Positions 37,320 to 49,546 of a stretch of 64,000 nucleotides of DNA are shown here, piece after piece. The DNA is from Alicyclobacillus_A sp963788285. Lineage in GTDB: Bacteria > Bacillota > Bacilli > Alicyclobacillales > Alicyclobacillaceae. Under the pieces are notes generated by a model. It did not search any database and was not told the origin of the DNA. It was given only the letters and a program-made list of their open reading frames with translations. The stretch lies in contig CAWBGB010000004.1 in the NCBI GenBank assembly GCA_963788285.1, positions 1 to 64,000 on the forward strand. The letters run 5' to 3'. Both the position numbers and the translations under genes were made by a program. How positions within the stretch are numbered: the first letter of the stretch is position 1; every line of letters starts with the position of its first letter.

Positions 37320-37704
37320 TCGCTTTTTTCCAGGTCTCCCTGGGAGTGACCCCGAATGCTGTAGGAAACCTAGGGTCGCCGGCGCCATCTACGGTGTCGG
37401 CGAAGCTGCCGACCGAGCTTCGCGCTCTTTAAACGTATCGTTGAAGTCGAGGCGTACATTTTTACGACCACGCGTTTATCCATGCCGGCAACTCCCCGGA
37501 CTCGATTTTGCTCGTCGTCTCAGGTGCTAATAACGCTGGCGTATCCACCGTCTGTCCCTCATTCACGGTGGGCCGGGCCGGCATCGGTAACGGCACCAGC
37601 GAGATCTTCCTCAAGCGCGGTTAAATCAGGCGGGCGCGGTCTGCCTGTGTTGTAGCTCGCCAGAAGAGACTAGTTAGAGACATAGTCGCGCATCACGGCG
37701 AGCT
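37320..37704. other. gap after dnaA
   Basis: No gene recognised and no dnaN. Confidence 0.4.
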
Positions 37705-37930
37705 GCACCGAGATCGGCGCAGAGTTTTTATTCCAGGTGATCGCCGAACGGGCTGAAAAGGCGGCCGTGATCGTTACCACCAATCTGCCGTTCTCGGAAT
37801 GGACTCAGGTGGTTCCTAATCCACGACTTGCAAAGCCTTGCTCGACCGCATTACCGATCGTGCTCATATAATCGAAACCGGAGCCGAGTCCTATCGCTTC
37901 CGTCGGACTTTGGAAAAACGAAGGGCTCAG
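37705..37930 (+). pseudogene. IS21-family IstB helper ATPase, C-terminal fragment
   Basis: One frame reads FLFQVIAERAEKAAVIVTTN and LPFSEWTQVVPNPRL. After a one-base shift near 37820 it continues LLDRITDRAHIIETGAESYR and FRRTLEKRRA. This is the end of the IstB AAA+ helper of IS21 elements. The next 180 bases hold spaced copies of gtgggcca, which resemble IS21-type terminal repeats. Walker motifs and istA are absent. Confidence 0.85.
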
Positions 37931-38109
37931 AGGCGAACTCAAATACCGCGCCACCGCCAACCGACGGTGGCGGCCAAAAGGGCACGTAAAACACGCGAGA
38001 GTGCCCTATTTTTCGGAGAGGAACTGAACAATGCAGCGAAAAGTGGTGGGCCAAATCTGAATATCACAAGTGGGCCATGCCGGAGTATCAAAATCACAGC
38101 GCCACCGAT

Positions 38110-39093
38110 TACCATGACAAGCACATCATCCAGCTACTCAGGCACATCCGTCCTCGTAGCCAAGGCTTTGGCATGGCAATGGCTGAGAAACGGTTCCCCT
38201 TGGTCCTTAAGCGCAAAGTGCGTTAGGGCCGAGGCAAAATCTGGGTCGAACCGAAGCCCGGGATAGGAAGCAACTCTGCCAAAGTATGAGCCATCGAGGT
38301 ACATGCTTCACGACGTTACATTTTCTCGCTCTGCTGGAAGACGAGCGCGACTGGTTCGAGGTTCTTGCAATATTACGCCGAGAGCGTTGGGAACAAGCTT
38401 GGCCGGAGGGGAGCCGAGAAGCTCGGGGGGTTATTACGATGCTAACCGAACGTGCAAGCAGATTGCGGAATTGATCGATAAACCCCAGTCGGCTGATTAG
38501 CCGGTGGGGTTCTGATCTGGACGTACGTCTCTAAAGTAGGAGCTTAGGGCACCAGCGCGGCGCAGCAACAAGTGTTTTGTCCCGTAGCATTTACAGTTGC
38601 GCACAACACACTGCGTTCCATGGTCAGGAAGATGGCCACCACACCGACATCCAGCAAACACGCATACCGTCTCTTCTGCTTCTTCCTGCGGACGCTGTTC
38701 GGCCGCACGCTCGTCAGCTTCTTTTAGCCGACGAGCCCAAATGTGCATTTTTATCCACGGAAGTTGCAAGGGAAGAAATTGCGAACGATCCCCGAACTGG
38801 TCGGAATTAATCGCCTCTCCGGTCCCCATGTCCTGGCACAATTCTGACCGATGCGATCGACACCACCACACCCGTCGCGCGTGAACGCGGCAATTTTAGT
38901 CGGCTTTGTACGGATTTAGGGTATTTCGGCGCGCATGCAAACTGGGCGTAAAAGTTCTTGATGACTGGATTGGAACGAAGGTTGCCGCTATGGGTAGGGA
39001 GCCTCGCCGAAATTGAGGACCGGGTCGCGGAAAGACTAGATTCTGATCCATGGGAGCGCCTTCGCGTTAGTCGCGCGGCCATTGCTCTCGTGT
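38110..39093. other. non-coding stretch containing the compositional junction
   Basis: No confident gene. Up to about 38,910 the sequence still shares a 29-base repeat with the left part (31.4 kb). After 39,094 it is spore-former sequence. The small open frames at 38286-38474 and 38958 onward match nothing I know. Confidence 0.5.
38880..38908. repeat. 29-base repeat, copy 2
   Basis: This is identical to 31373-31401. It is the last sequence that clearly belongs to the left-hand genome. Confidence 0.7.
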
Positions 39094-40960
<1,867 letters not shown>

Positions 40961-41197
40961 GGATTCCAGTGAAAGATCGACGTTTTGTGGAGAACAGCTG
41001 TGTATGGGTAGGTACGGTTAACATACGTTCATCACATCTCAGCACTGACTTGACCAAATTACGCAAGTTTGATTAGCCATATCTCAAAGAGGTTAGAGTC
41101 TCATTAGGGGGTGTAAAATCTGAGGCTGGGTAGAAAAAGCCATCGAGTGCAACCTACTAAAGTGACGCCCATCACATCAGTAGAGGAGGCAACCTCG

Positions 41198-41580
41198 ATG
41201 GCTTCTATGGATAAGATCGCACTTTTGGAGCTTACCCGAGAAGATCGGTTTGGAGGATGGGGATATCGATTTTCTGCAGGAGGGTTTCGAGGTTATCGCA
41301 GAAGAGGTGATGGATGCGAGGTCAGCCAACTTATCGGTGCTGAGCGCTTCAAACGAAGCACTGAGCGCAAGAATTACTGCAATGGATACCGACGCAGATA
41401 GTGGGATACGAGGGTTGGAACCATTGAATTGTAAATTCTCAAGCTTCGTAAAGGCAGTTATTTCCCCAGTTTATTAGAGCCACGACGTCGGGCGGAAAAG
41501 GCTTTACTCAATGTTGTCCAGGAAGCCTATATGCATGGCGTGAGTATCCGTAAGGTTGATGAACGTGTGGAGTCGCTGGC
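41198..41580 (+). pseudogene. IS256-family transposase, N-terminal fragment, frameshifted
   Basis: Joining three frames gives VDFLQEGFEVIAEEVMDA, QLIGAERFKRSTERKNYCNG, then QIPKLRKGSYFPSLLEPRRR, AEKALLNVVQEAYMHGVSIR and KVDERVESL. This is the N-terminal third of an IS256 transposase of firmicute type, distinct from the intact one at 8 kb. The DDE residues are absent. Confidence 0.8.
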
Positions 41581-41760
41581 ATTGAGGAATCATGTGTGGT
41601 TACTTACGGTTAGACCTGCCAATGTGTCATGTTTCGAGCAAAGTCGGGACAGGCGTCCGTATCAGCTAAATTTACAGGATCATATAACAGTAACTGGATG
41701 CAGCCATTTTGTTGGAAACAACGGAAGTGCGTGATACCAGACTGAGGTGATCCTGAAAAC

Positions 41761-43587
41761 ATGTTAACGACCATTGTAATCCTGACGCACAATAACTGGA
41801 CGGTCACCGCGGAATGCCTAGAAAGTATCCGTAAACATACTCCGGAACCGTATGAACTCATTGTGGTGGATAACGGATCCTCGGATGAAACGGTTGAACG
41901 TCTCAAAGAGTTGTCTGATGTAAATCTAATATGTAACGAGACAAACTTAGGATTCCCTAAAGGGTGTAACCAGGGTATCGAAGCTGCAAATGGCGAAAAT
42001 GTGCTGTTTCTTAATAATGACACATTGGTTACTGAAAACTGGTTGAAGAATCTACTCCGGGAATTGTACAGCGACTCTCGTGTGGGTATGGTCGGACCGG
42101 TATCCAACTGCGTGAGCGGGCTACAACAAATTCCGGTTACGTACCAAGATACGGCCGATCTCGATATCTTCGCAAGGGCTCATTGCAATGAGCATTCGGG
42201 TCAATGGGCTTCCGTCCGTCGACTCGTCGGCTTTTGTCTCCTTGTGAAGCGCTCCGTCTTTGACGAAATTGGATGGTTTGACGAGCGGTTCGGTATCGGG
42301 AACTACGAAGACGACGATTTATGTTTACGAGCACTGAAAGCTGGCTACTCCTTGAGGATTGTCTATGACTCCTTTATTCATCACATAGGGCACGCAACCG
42401 TTCGGAATATCAACGATGTAAACTTTACTCAACTGCTCCTTGAAAACAAGCTCAAAGCAGCAGAAAAGTGGGGTCATGACATCCATGAACTCATGAACAA
42501 GATACCCATCACCATCAGCCTGTGCATGATTGTAAAGAATGAAGAGAAAACTATTGCACGCTGTTTAGATTCTGTAGCGGACCTCGTTGACGAAATCATC
42601 GTGGTAGATACCGGCTCAACAGATAATACAGTGGAAATTCTAAAGAAATACACAGACAAGATTTATCACTTTGAATGGATTGATGACTTTGCGGCCGCAC
42701 GTAACTTCGCGTTTGACAAGGCTACCATGGAGTACATTCTGTGGTTGGACGCCGACGATGTTATCTATGAAAAAGACCGGAGGAAATTCGCGACCTTAAA
42801 GCAAACCCTGAACTACTCCGTCGATTCCGTAAGTATGGAGTACCATCTCGCTTTCGATAGTGAAGGGAATGTCACGTCCAAACTGCGCAGGAATCGACTC
42901 GTGAAGCGGGCAAATGGGTTTCGGTGGTATGGAGCTGTTCATGAGTGCCTTTTGGTAGGAGGCAATATCCTCGTCAGTGATATCGCGGTGACACACGTCA
43001 GTGTGGAGCATGAATCAGATCGTAACCTTCGAATTTACGAAGCCCGCTTGGCCCGCGGAGAACGTTTTGAACCACGAGATCTTTACTATTATGCCAACGA
43101 ATTGTTGGATCATGGGCGTCGTGCGGATGCAGTAGAGTTTTATCGACGGTTTCTCGATACGAATCAGGGGTGGATTGAAGATGTCATAGCGGCCTGTGGA
43201 AAGTTGGCGGATTGCTACCACAATCTAAACCAACCGGATAAGGAAATGGAGTACACTTTACAATCCTTTCTGCACGATACGCCCCGAGCTGATTTTTGCT
43301 GCCGCATGGGGTATTATTTCCTACAAAAATCTGAATGGAAAAAGGCCGCCTTTTGGTACGAACTCGCAACCCAGTTACCAAAACCGGAAAACCACTGGGG
43401 CCTTGTAAACACGGCATGTTGGACGTGGCTGCCACATGTGCAGTTATGTGTTTGTTATGACCGCATGGGCGATTACAGGAAAGCTTACGAACACAATGAA
43501 ATGGCACGGCGCTACCGATCCAGCGATGAATTTATGTTACTGAATAAATCATACCTTGAAGGTCGTCTCAACGGCCAATTCCAATAA
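41761..43587 (+). CDS. double GT2 glycosyltransferase with TPR tail
   Basis: Two GT-A (family 2) domains lie in one 608-residue protein. Domain 1 (1-250) starts TTIVILTHNNWTVTAECLES, with IVVDNGSSDETVERLKEL, the DXD-like LFLNNDTLV and YEDDDLCLRALKAGY. Domain 2 (250-430) starts ITISLCMIVKNEEKTIARCL, with IIVVDTGSTDNTVEILKKYT and the metal site YILWLDADDVI. A TPR-like helical end follows (YYYANELLDHGRRADAVEFY). The SF2 type with TPR is known from glycosylation of surface proteins. Its place beside the collagen-like gene suggests that it decorates the Thr-rich rod. RBS GAGGTGA. Intact. Confidence 0.9.
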   Translation: MLTTIVILTHNNWTVTAECLESIRKHTPEPYELIVVDNGSSDETVERLKELSDVNLICNETNLGFPKGCNQGIEAANGENVLFLNNDTLVTENWLKNLLRELYSDSRVGMVGPVSNCVSGLQQIPVTYQDTADLDIFARAHCNEHSGQWASVRRLVGFCLLVKRSVFDEIGWFDERFGIGNYEDDDLCLRALKAGYSLRIVYDSFIHHIGHATVRNINDVNFTQLLLENKLKAAEKWGHDIHELMNKIPITISLCMIVKNEEKTIARCLDSVADLVDEIIVVDTGSTDNTVEILKKYTDKIYHFEWIDDFAAARNFAFDKATMEYILWLDADDVIYEKDRRKFATLKQTLNYSVDSVSMEYHLAFDSEGNVTSKLRRNRLVKRANGFRWYGAVHECLLVGGNILVSDIAVTHVSVEHESDRNLRIYEARLARGERFEPRDLYYYANELLDHGRRADAVEFYRRFLDTNQGWIEDVIAACGKLADCYHNLNQPDKEMEYTLQSFLHDTPRADFCCRMGYYFLQKSEWKKAAFWYELATQLPKPENHWGLVNTACWTWLPHVQLCVCYDRMGDYRKAYEHNEMARRYRSSDEFMLLNKSYLEGRLNGQFQ

Positions 43588-43620
43588 AGGGTGGTGACAA
43601 TGGAAATCTCTTTCTTTGTC

Positions 43621-43824
43621 CATTGTCAAGCCGCCCGAAAGCGTCACAATCCGGTGTGAGGACAATTTGAACACGTCCTTCATCCCTTCGCACCAAGCAT
43701 ATTGAAACACGGACAGTTTGATTAAAATGGTCGTCATCACGGCCAATATGTACAGAGTGTCAAGGCGTTCCAGATTCCTACCGATGCGGATACTACGGAC
43801 GACCTCAAGGATGAGGTCTGTCAT
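43621..43824 (-). pseudogene. GerAB-type spore germination permease fragment
   Basis: The peptide VVRSIRIGRNLERLDTLYIL then AVMTTILIKLSVFQYAWCEG and MKDVFKLSSHR resembles helices 8-9 of GerAB-family germinant receptor permeases (pattern ERxDxxFL...TxxxKxSVFxY). It is cut on both sides: on the left by the end of the glycosyltransferase region, on the right where the coiled-coil gene of the mobile element begins. Confidence 0.5.
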
Positions 43825-44116
43825 CTATACCGTGCTTCTGAGCCTCCGCCTCGTTCCTTATCCGTTCCAACTCCTCGCGCAACCGTTCAATCTCAACGTC
43901 TTTACGTTGAATGGCTTTCCTCTGATGTTCTAATAATTCTTTTAACGCTTCTATCGTCTTGTCGCGGTCTCGAATCGTGGCTATCAGATTGGGTATCACC
44001 ACGAAAGTCAAATACTCTGCGGACCACCCTTGATACATTTCCTCAGTAACATTCAATTCCGTCTCACTCAACACGCGCCCTTTCACCTTTATGCGCTCGT
44101 TAACGGTCATCGACAT
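43805..44116 (-). CDS. coiled-coil protein of unknown function
   Basis: 103 residues. An N-terminal segment (VNERIKVKGRVLSETELNVT, EEMYQGWSAEYLTFVVIPNL) is followed by a long coiled coil rich in Arg/Glu (KELLEHQRKAIQRKDVEIER, LREELERIRNEAEAQ). AAGGAGG lies ten bases before the ATG. It is transcribed with HU (55-base gap) at the end of the conjugation operon. Function unknown. Confidence 0.65.
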   Translation of the reverse strand: MSMTVNERIKVKGRVLSETELNVTEEMYQGWSAEYLTFVVIPNLIATIRDRDKTIEALKELLEHQRKAIQRKDVEIERLREELERIRNEAEAQKHGIDDRPHP

Positions 44117-44171
44117 CGTTAGTGGTCCTCCTTTTTGTATAAAACACGCCCATATCTCGGGCGGGCTACTT

Positions 44172-44477
44172 TCACGAAGCCACAGATTTCAGAACGTCCT
44201 CTTTCGGCCTCAGTACGATTGTTGTCTTTGCCGGAATCATAATTGGTTCCCCGGTTCGAGGATTACGACCCTTGCGTGCGCTTCTCTCCGTAATCTTCAG
44301 CGTACCGATTCCGGGCAATGCGACATCGTAACCTTCGTGAATCAATTCGATAACCGCCTCACATACTGCGTCGAGTGCTTCGAGGGCTTTCTTCTTGTTG
44401 TCGACCACACCATTCCCATTCTCCAAAACCTTCTGACGAGTTGTTCCATAGTAGCTTTCATTCAAGTGCACCTCCAT
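44172..44477 (-). CDS. HU-family DNA-binding protein
   Basis: A histone-like HU/IHF fold: the helical N-terminus ...VVDNKKKALEALDAVCEAV is followed by LIHEGYDVALPGIGTLKITE, the arm sequence RSARKGRNPRTGEPIMIPAK and VVLRP-type end TTIVLRPKEDVLK. The tip motif NPRTGEPI is typical. The N-terminus has about ten extra residues before helix 1. The start is ambiguous: GGAGGT lies inside the annotated start and could serve a TTG four codons on. It may bend DNA at the element's transfer or recombination sites. Confidence 0.88.
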   Translation of the reverse strand: MEVHLNESYYGTTRQKVLENGNGVVDNKKKALEALDAVCEAVIELIHEGYDVALPGIGTLKITERSARKGRNPRTGEPIMIPAKTTIVLRPKEDVLKSVAS

Positions 44478-44591
44478 GTATTTTCCTTACGCGGCATTGT
44501 ACGACATTTTTGGCCGTTCAGATGTACATCCGCATATACATATCCATGTGCTTGTCCATGTACTCACACATATACACCCGCATGTTTTTCG

Positions 44592-44624
44592 GAAATCAAA
44601 AATCCCCTTGTGTATCAAGGGGAA
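44592..44624 (-). terminator. rho-independent terminator after the replication-relaxation gene
   Basis: On the minus strand a 7-bp stem (ccccttg / caagggg) with a 5-base loop is followed by atttttgatttc. It lies 40 bases after the stop of the gene at 44664. Confidence 0.8.
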
Positions 44625-44663
44625 TTCAACAGACTATACCTCTGCTTACGCTATAGTATTTTT

Positions 44664-45437
44664 TCATACCCTCTGTTCGACGCCCGCGTTTTCGCCTGCT
44701 AACCATGCCTGCTCCTGATCTTCTACAAAGAAGATGTGTTGCACTTCGTCAGGCCATGAAAATTTATCCTTAAATCCGTGGTAAAGATGGTGTAGATAAT
44801 TTTTTCTTTCTTCGGTTGGAGCAACCCACAGTATTGGGCGCATGTAGTTACCGATCTCTTTGTAGAGATTGACGTACGAACGAAACTTTGCCTCTAACTT
44901 TGCCGTGGATTCCGTTGCGTTATCGAATTCAATCCAAGCTTTACGTCCTTCATCTATTGCAATAGCGGCATCCGGTCGTATCGGTCGTCCTTTTTGTTGT
45001 TCTTCTGGTCCGTACAGTCGTCGTGCTAAAGCCAGTTCTTCCGTAACTTCACGGCTGGATAGCCAAGTCACAGCTTCTCTACCGAATCGTTGCACCGACC
45101 GAACCAAAATACTGTTTATCCCGAAATAGTGAAGCAACTGACCTTCTGGAACGTACTTCACACGATGCTCAATGCCTATCATGTCATAGACATATCTCGC
45201 TCCCTCAATGGTCAGAGAGTACATCTTACCCTTTGAACGACCGGGCAAGAAATGTTCCTTGATCATCGGTGTCTCTAACCACTTCTTGCGTATCCTCCTC
45301 AAACAGTAAATAACCTTGCTTTCCGTAAAACCGGAAAGTATCTGCAATTGGTTACGTGTCAACATTCCACCATCGAAAATCATCCCTAAAACCTGTTCCT
45401 CAGGCTTAAATGGAAGCTCAGGCCACTTTAACAGCAT
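44664..45437 (-). CDS. replication-relaxation family protein
   Basis: 257 residues. The N-terminal winged-helix region (GMIFDGGMLTRNQLQILSGF, SKVIYCLRRIRKKWL) and the core (LPGRSKGKMYSLTIEGARYV, EGQLLHYFGINSILVRSVQR, RPDAAIAIDEGRKAWIEFDN) match the replication-relaxation (RRP) family. These proteins are carried by firmicute plasmids and conjugative elements and are implicated in relaxase or rolling-circle functions. It lies 13 bases downstream of the coupling ATPase, in the same operon. No separate relaxase is visible, so this may fill part of that role (inference). Confidence 0.8.
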   Translation of the reverse strand: MLLKWPELPFKPEEQVLGMIFDGGMLTRNQLQILSGFTESKVIYCLRRIRKKWLETPMIKEHFLPGRSKGKMYSLTIEGARYVYDMIGIEHRVKYVPEGQLLHYFGINSILVRSVQRFGREAVTWLSSREVTEELALARRLYGPEEQQKGRPIRPDAAIAIDEGRKAWIEFDNATESTAKLEAKFRSYVNLYKEIGNYMRPILWVAPTEERKNYLHHLYHGFKDKFSWPDEVQHIFFVEDQEQAWLAGENAGVEQRV

Positions 45438-45449
45438 GTAATCACCACC

Positions 45450-47901
45450 TTAGATAGTGAGAAGATAGTCGTCTTCCTGCTTTGGCTCCTGACTTTTCGG
45501 TGTATGCAACGGTGTTTTCGTTATCAGATAGTCGTCCAGTTCCGCGTCGATGTCCTTTGTTGAGCGTCCGTCGCGAGCTTGTAACTCCCGAGCCTTTTCT
45601 AGTGCCCACTTTGTAGCCTGTTCGACTTCCCGTGGGTTGTCCTTGTTCACCTGTATACCTCCCGGTAAATACATATATGGTGGGGGTACAGTCACCTCCA
45701 GGTTTCGCGGTTGACCATTGATTTCGGTCTTAACCGCAACCGTCCTCTGGGGTAGACTCTGCAAATAGGAGCGCTCAAAGTACCCATTAGTCATATCTGA
45801 AATAGTGGCCGCAGCGTCTGTCCCTTGGGTACACGAGAAGATGTTCTGCACTGCATTTTTCACGGAAAGTCTGAGCCAATCTGAAAACTGATCTACGTAT
45901 TGGGTACTTAAACCGAGACTTAGGCCAAATTTTCGATCCTCGACTATAATCTTGTCGGCAATCGGAATCTGTACCTTATGGGCCTCGTCAACGATAAGGA
46001 AGTGGGTCATGGAATGGACTGGCCTTCTCTGAGCGGCCCTGTGGTACTGCGTCATTATGAAACCAATCGCAAGTTTCATCTGTTCGACCCCTACCCCAAG
46101 AACATCCCAAAAGAAAATGTGTCCTTCGTCCATGTACCGCTTTAGGTCAATGGCAAACTCTCGTTGTCCAAACATGTGCCGCATGTCCATGTTGGAGATA
46201 AACGGATTAAGACGGTTTAGAAGCGCCCCCACTGACTTTTTATCAAGGTCGGGGAATTCTTTCTCCCAAAACATTTTTAGAATCGGGTCATGTACATGCG
46301 CGAGTACACGTTCGAGGAATCTCTCGTCTTGAAACAGCGGGATTAGTCCAACGATGCGTATGCGTCTGTGACTTGTCTTCGAGCAACGTTCTAAGTCCGT
46401 TTCTTAACAGTCGGTCCATCTGCGGCGTGTCGCCGCCATACGCATATTTCAGTAGGCTCATAGCTTCTTCTGCTAGGTCATCTGTAGACAATCCCGGCGA
46501 CCTATGAAGCAGATTCAAACCGATAGGATTCTCCGAGTTTTTGAGCGATACATAATGAATCTTGCTCCATTGTTCTTCCGTAAGTCCCGCGTTCAACAAT
46601 CTGGTAAGCAGTATCACGATGGTTTCCTGTGCGGGGTCTATAAAACTAAAACCGGGAGAACGCGGAGACGACATCCATTTTTTGATTAAGGAATCGCACA
46701 TCGTAACTATCACTGATGATTTTCCCGAGCCCGGCCTACCCGAAAGCAGGAAGTGTTTCTTAAACTCATCGTACGGAATTGCGACCTGTCTATCCTTCTG
46801 TATGGGGTGCTTCATCACACCGATGTACACGCCTTGATTCAGTTCGTCATTCTTCAATGTCTGCGCGTGTTCACGTACCGATGGGATGTACTGAAATACT
46901 GGATTACGTGAATCGGGAATGTGCCACAGGCAAGCCAACTCCGGGGCCGTGAGTATCATTTCATGGAGTCTCGGAGGTTTCCCGTTTCGTATGCTTTCCG
47001 CGGCCTTTTTCCCGCGAAAATAGCGGTTTTCCGTCAGGTAGTTGTACTAGTTGCCAGTCCATAAAACCGTTTACCATTGAGTGCAAGCGGGCGTTCGCGG
47101 CGGATTTCGCATACTTCTCTTGTCCTTTTTCGGGAGTAGCGCAAACACCAAGGCGAATCCACGTTTGAAAACCGAATTCCTGTCCTGTATATCGGCGCCG
47201 AACAGACTGAATGCGGTTTTGTTCTTGCGGATCTAGGTCGGAGAACTTGACTTTTCTGCTTCGTTGTCGTCTTTCTGCTTGTTTGCTTCCCAAGAAACTC
47301 ATGAAAGACTTCACGTCCGAACGATTCAACTTTCTCCATCAACGCTTCCGGGTCTCTAAGCAAGTCCTTTTCTCCCGGATAAATCGTCTTCTCAGCGCGT
47401 TTAACGATGTTGTACAGCGTTCTGTGGGACGCAGGGGAAATGACGACATCGAGGACGGTTTCTTCGTTGCTTTCTGCACCCGCGCCCATACCGTACAGAA
47501 TCGAAGGGAGCGGGTCTCCATCCTTTAACGTACTAAGCGGTAGTCCTTTTCTGTCTCCCTTCTGGCCTAGCTTCAGGAACGTGCCCATATATACGCGCTG
47601 GAGGAAGTCCCATGTCTTCTGCTTGTACATCCACATGTTCCAGATGCGGAAATGACGAGCGGAACGCGGCAGAAAATCCTTGCATACGGTCATCTGGAAT
47701 CCCCATATACCACTCAATCTCTCCGTCTGGAGTCCTGTGAAAAATGGATCGGAACATTATCTGACCTTTTCGAAGGGATTGCACCATAGACCGCTGAAAT
47801 CCCCACAGCTTGTTAAGAAACTGCGTCACTTGTCCCGCGTTCAGTTGATGGTTGTCTTTCGGTAGAATCCGAAGATAACGCCAATCCATATGATTTTTCA
47901 T
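45450..47901 (-). pseudogene. coupling-type conjugation ATPase (VirD4/TraG/HerA class), four frameshifts
   Basis: Five consecutive frames build one protein of about 815 residues. The start at 47901 (RBS AGGAGGG) gives MDWRYLRILPKDNHQLNAGQ. Later come PLSTLKDGDPLPSILYGMG and then the ATPase core: FLLSGRPGSGKSSVIVTMCD (Walker A), PGFSFIDPAQETIVILLTRL, MTHFLIVDEAHK (Walker B) and GLSLGLSTQYVDQ. The enzyme would couple DNA to the secretion channel at the membrane. Indels lie near 47545, 47290, 47020 and 46370. If they are real, transfer is dead. The neighbouring VirB4 and VirB6 genes are intact, which makes the state of this gene notable. Confidence 0.8.
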
Positions 47902-47920
47902 GTTTTATACCCTCCTTTTC

Positions 47921-48098
47921 TTACACCAGACGGCGAAATAAGTAACACGCAAAAATAATCAGAGCCAGAACAATAACGACGTTCAACGGCAACGAACGAG
48001 CCAACCTAGACCCTATGGACCATCCCAAAACCGTGTATCATGCTGCTTACGAGTTGGTAACCAATGCTAGAGTAGTGATGACCGTATCTGTGGAACAT
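47921..48098 (-). pseudogene. small membrane protein with a frameshift
   Basis: GGAGGTAAG followed by ATG at 48098 opens MFHRYGHHYSSIGYQLVSSM then IHGFGMVH. One base out of frame it continues GSRLARSLPLNVVIVLALII and FACYLFRRLV to a stop at 47921. This is a 58-residue single-pass protein between the NlpC gene and the ATPase. The spacing and RBS show it is a real gene of the conjugation operon. Function unknown. Confidence 0.55.
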
Positions 48099-48109
48099 CG
48101 TCTTACCTC

Positions 48110-49484
48110 CTAATTCACACCCGGTACTCTACCAAATCCGTAAAGATGTTCTGTCCAAAACGGATTAGACAGCGAAGCATATCCAATACCGCTGCTATCC
48201 GCTGCGTACATAACTCCGTCTCCAACATAGATGCCTACGTGAGTGACTGTATTTCCGGGGTCGTCATATGTGCCTGAGAAAGAATACTAGATCTCCGGGT
48301 TGAGCCTCAGATTCAGGAATGTGCTCTGTTGCGTCCCATTGCTCCTGCGCTGTTCGTGGTAGGCTAATTCCCACCTGTCCGTATACCCACTGCACCAGAC
48401 CTGAGCAGTCGAAACTCGTCTTTGGATTATCTCCACCGTAAACGTAAGGCCACCCCTGATATTTCAGGGCAATCGCCATAATTTCAATGAACTTATTTGC
48501 CTTCAAGTTTGGTGTTGGGAAGCTGCTAACATCCCCAGATACGTTGATATCTCCTGTCGTTACGCCTATTACCGCTCCCGCCTGAACACTGCTTCCATTG
48601 TTTGCCCACGCTACGATATCTCCTGAAAACTTGAATGTTCCATCATCAGTGTCAAGCGTGAGCGTATCTCCTGAATTTCCGTATTGAATCGACAAGGTTC
48701 CGCTTTCAGGGGCTATGATTGTTGTCCATGCCGGAGCCGACAGCGTAATCGAGTTTCCACTTGAATTCACCACCTTTGATTCCGTACCACCCAAGAACCA
48801 GAATCCTGAGCCATCCGGTATTGGGGGCGTATCCGCGAAAAATGATTCTGTGTAACCGAAAACCGTGTCCACGTATGCTTGCGTCTCAGACCCGTACCAA
48901 AAACACGCGAGACTCCAATGATGTCCATACTGGTTGTAAAGTTGTCTCAGGTACGTGGCCGCCGCCATTGATGCATCGTAAGGGTCGAATGGGTTTGCTA
49001 CACCTTTACCGTCTGCGTCTACTCCGTATCCTCCGTACTCTTTGATGCGTGCGGGATTTGTGTCATAAGTGGTTGCGCTGGCGTATGGATTGTTCCAACC
49101 ACTCCATGTCTGCGGCTCGAATTGAAACATTCCCATTGCATGCGTTCCTGGAGAGTAATTCGTAGCGTTCGGAGTAAACCCGGACTCGGTTTCCGCTTCC
49201 CCGGCAAGTAGCTGTAATGGAACACGTTCTGCCATTGCAGCCTTTTCTAAAGCGGGTAGCACATTAGCAGGAATTACACCGGGCTTTACCGCTACATCGC
49301 TCCAATAATCACCCGGCAGCGCCATGTCATCGATTTGCTCTATTGTCGTTGGACCGAGCGTCGTCAAAAATAGCACCATGCCGAAAAACGGGACCATAAT
49401 TAAAGAGCCTGTAGAAACGCCCGCAATGGTTAGTACCTTTTTCGGGTTAGCCAGTGCCCAACGAATAACCGTTGACTCCATCAT
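48110..49484 (-). pseudogene. bifunctional lytic transglycosylase/NlpC-P60 cell-wall hydrolase, late frameshift
   Basis: This is a VirB1-type enzyme that opens peptidoglycan for the conjugation channel. After a membrane anchor (KVLTIAGVSTGSLIMVPFFG) comes an SLT domain (LQLLAGEAETESGFTPNATN with catalytic Glu, AMGMFQFEPQTWSGW, AAATYLRQLYNQYG), a beta-rich linker, and an NlpC/P60 domain with catalytic Cys in SFDCSGLVQWVYGQVGISLP. One extra T near 48283 ends the frame at DLVFFLRHI. The other frame supplies the rest (VTHVGIYVGDGVMYAADSSG with the catalytic His, to 48110). The start at 49484 follows GAGGGGG. Confidence 0.85.
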
Positions 49485-49521
49485 CACGGCACCCCCTCTC
49501 ACCTAAGCGGAGTTGAACGGC

Positions 49522-49546
49522 AATAAAAAAGACCCCGAAAGGGGTT
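49522..49546 (-). terminator. rho-independent terminator
   Basis: On the minus strand aacccc/ggggtc with loop tttc is followed by ttttttattg. It overlaps the stop codon of the VirB6-like gene and could reduce read-through into the hydrolase gene. Confidence 0.8.

Noticed and set aside
41000..41760. Distal part of yhbH at the left side of the element
   Set aside because: I read the minus strand here and around 43.6-44.2 kb for the conserved YhbH C-terminus and found no match.
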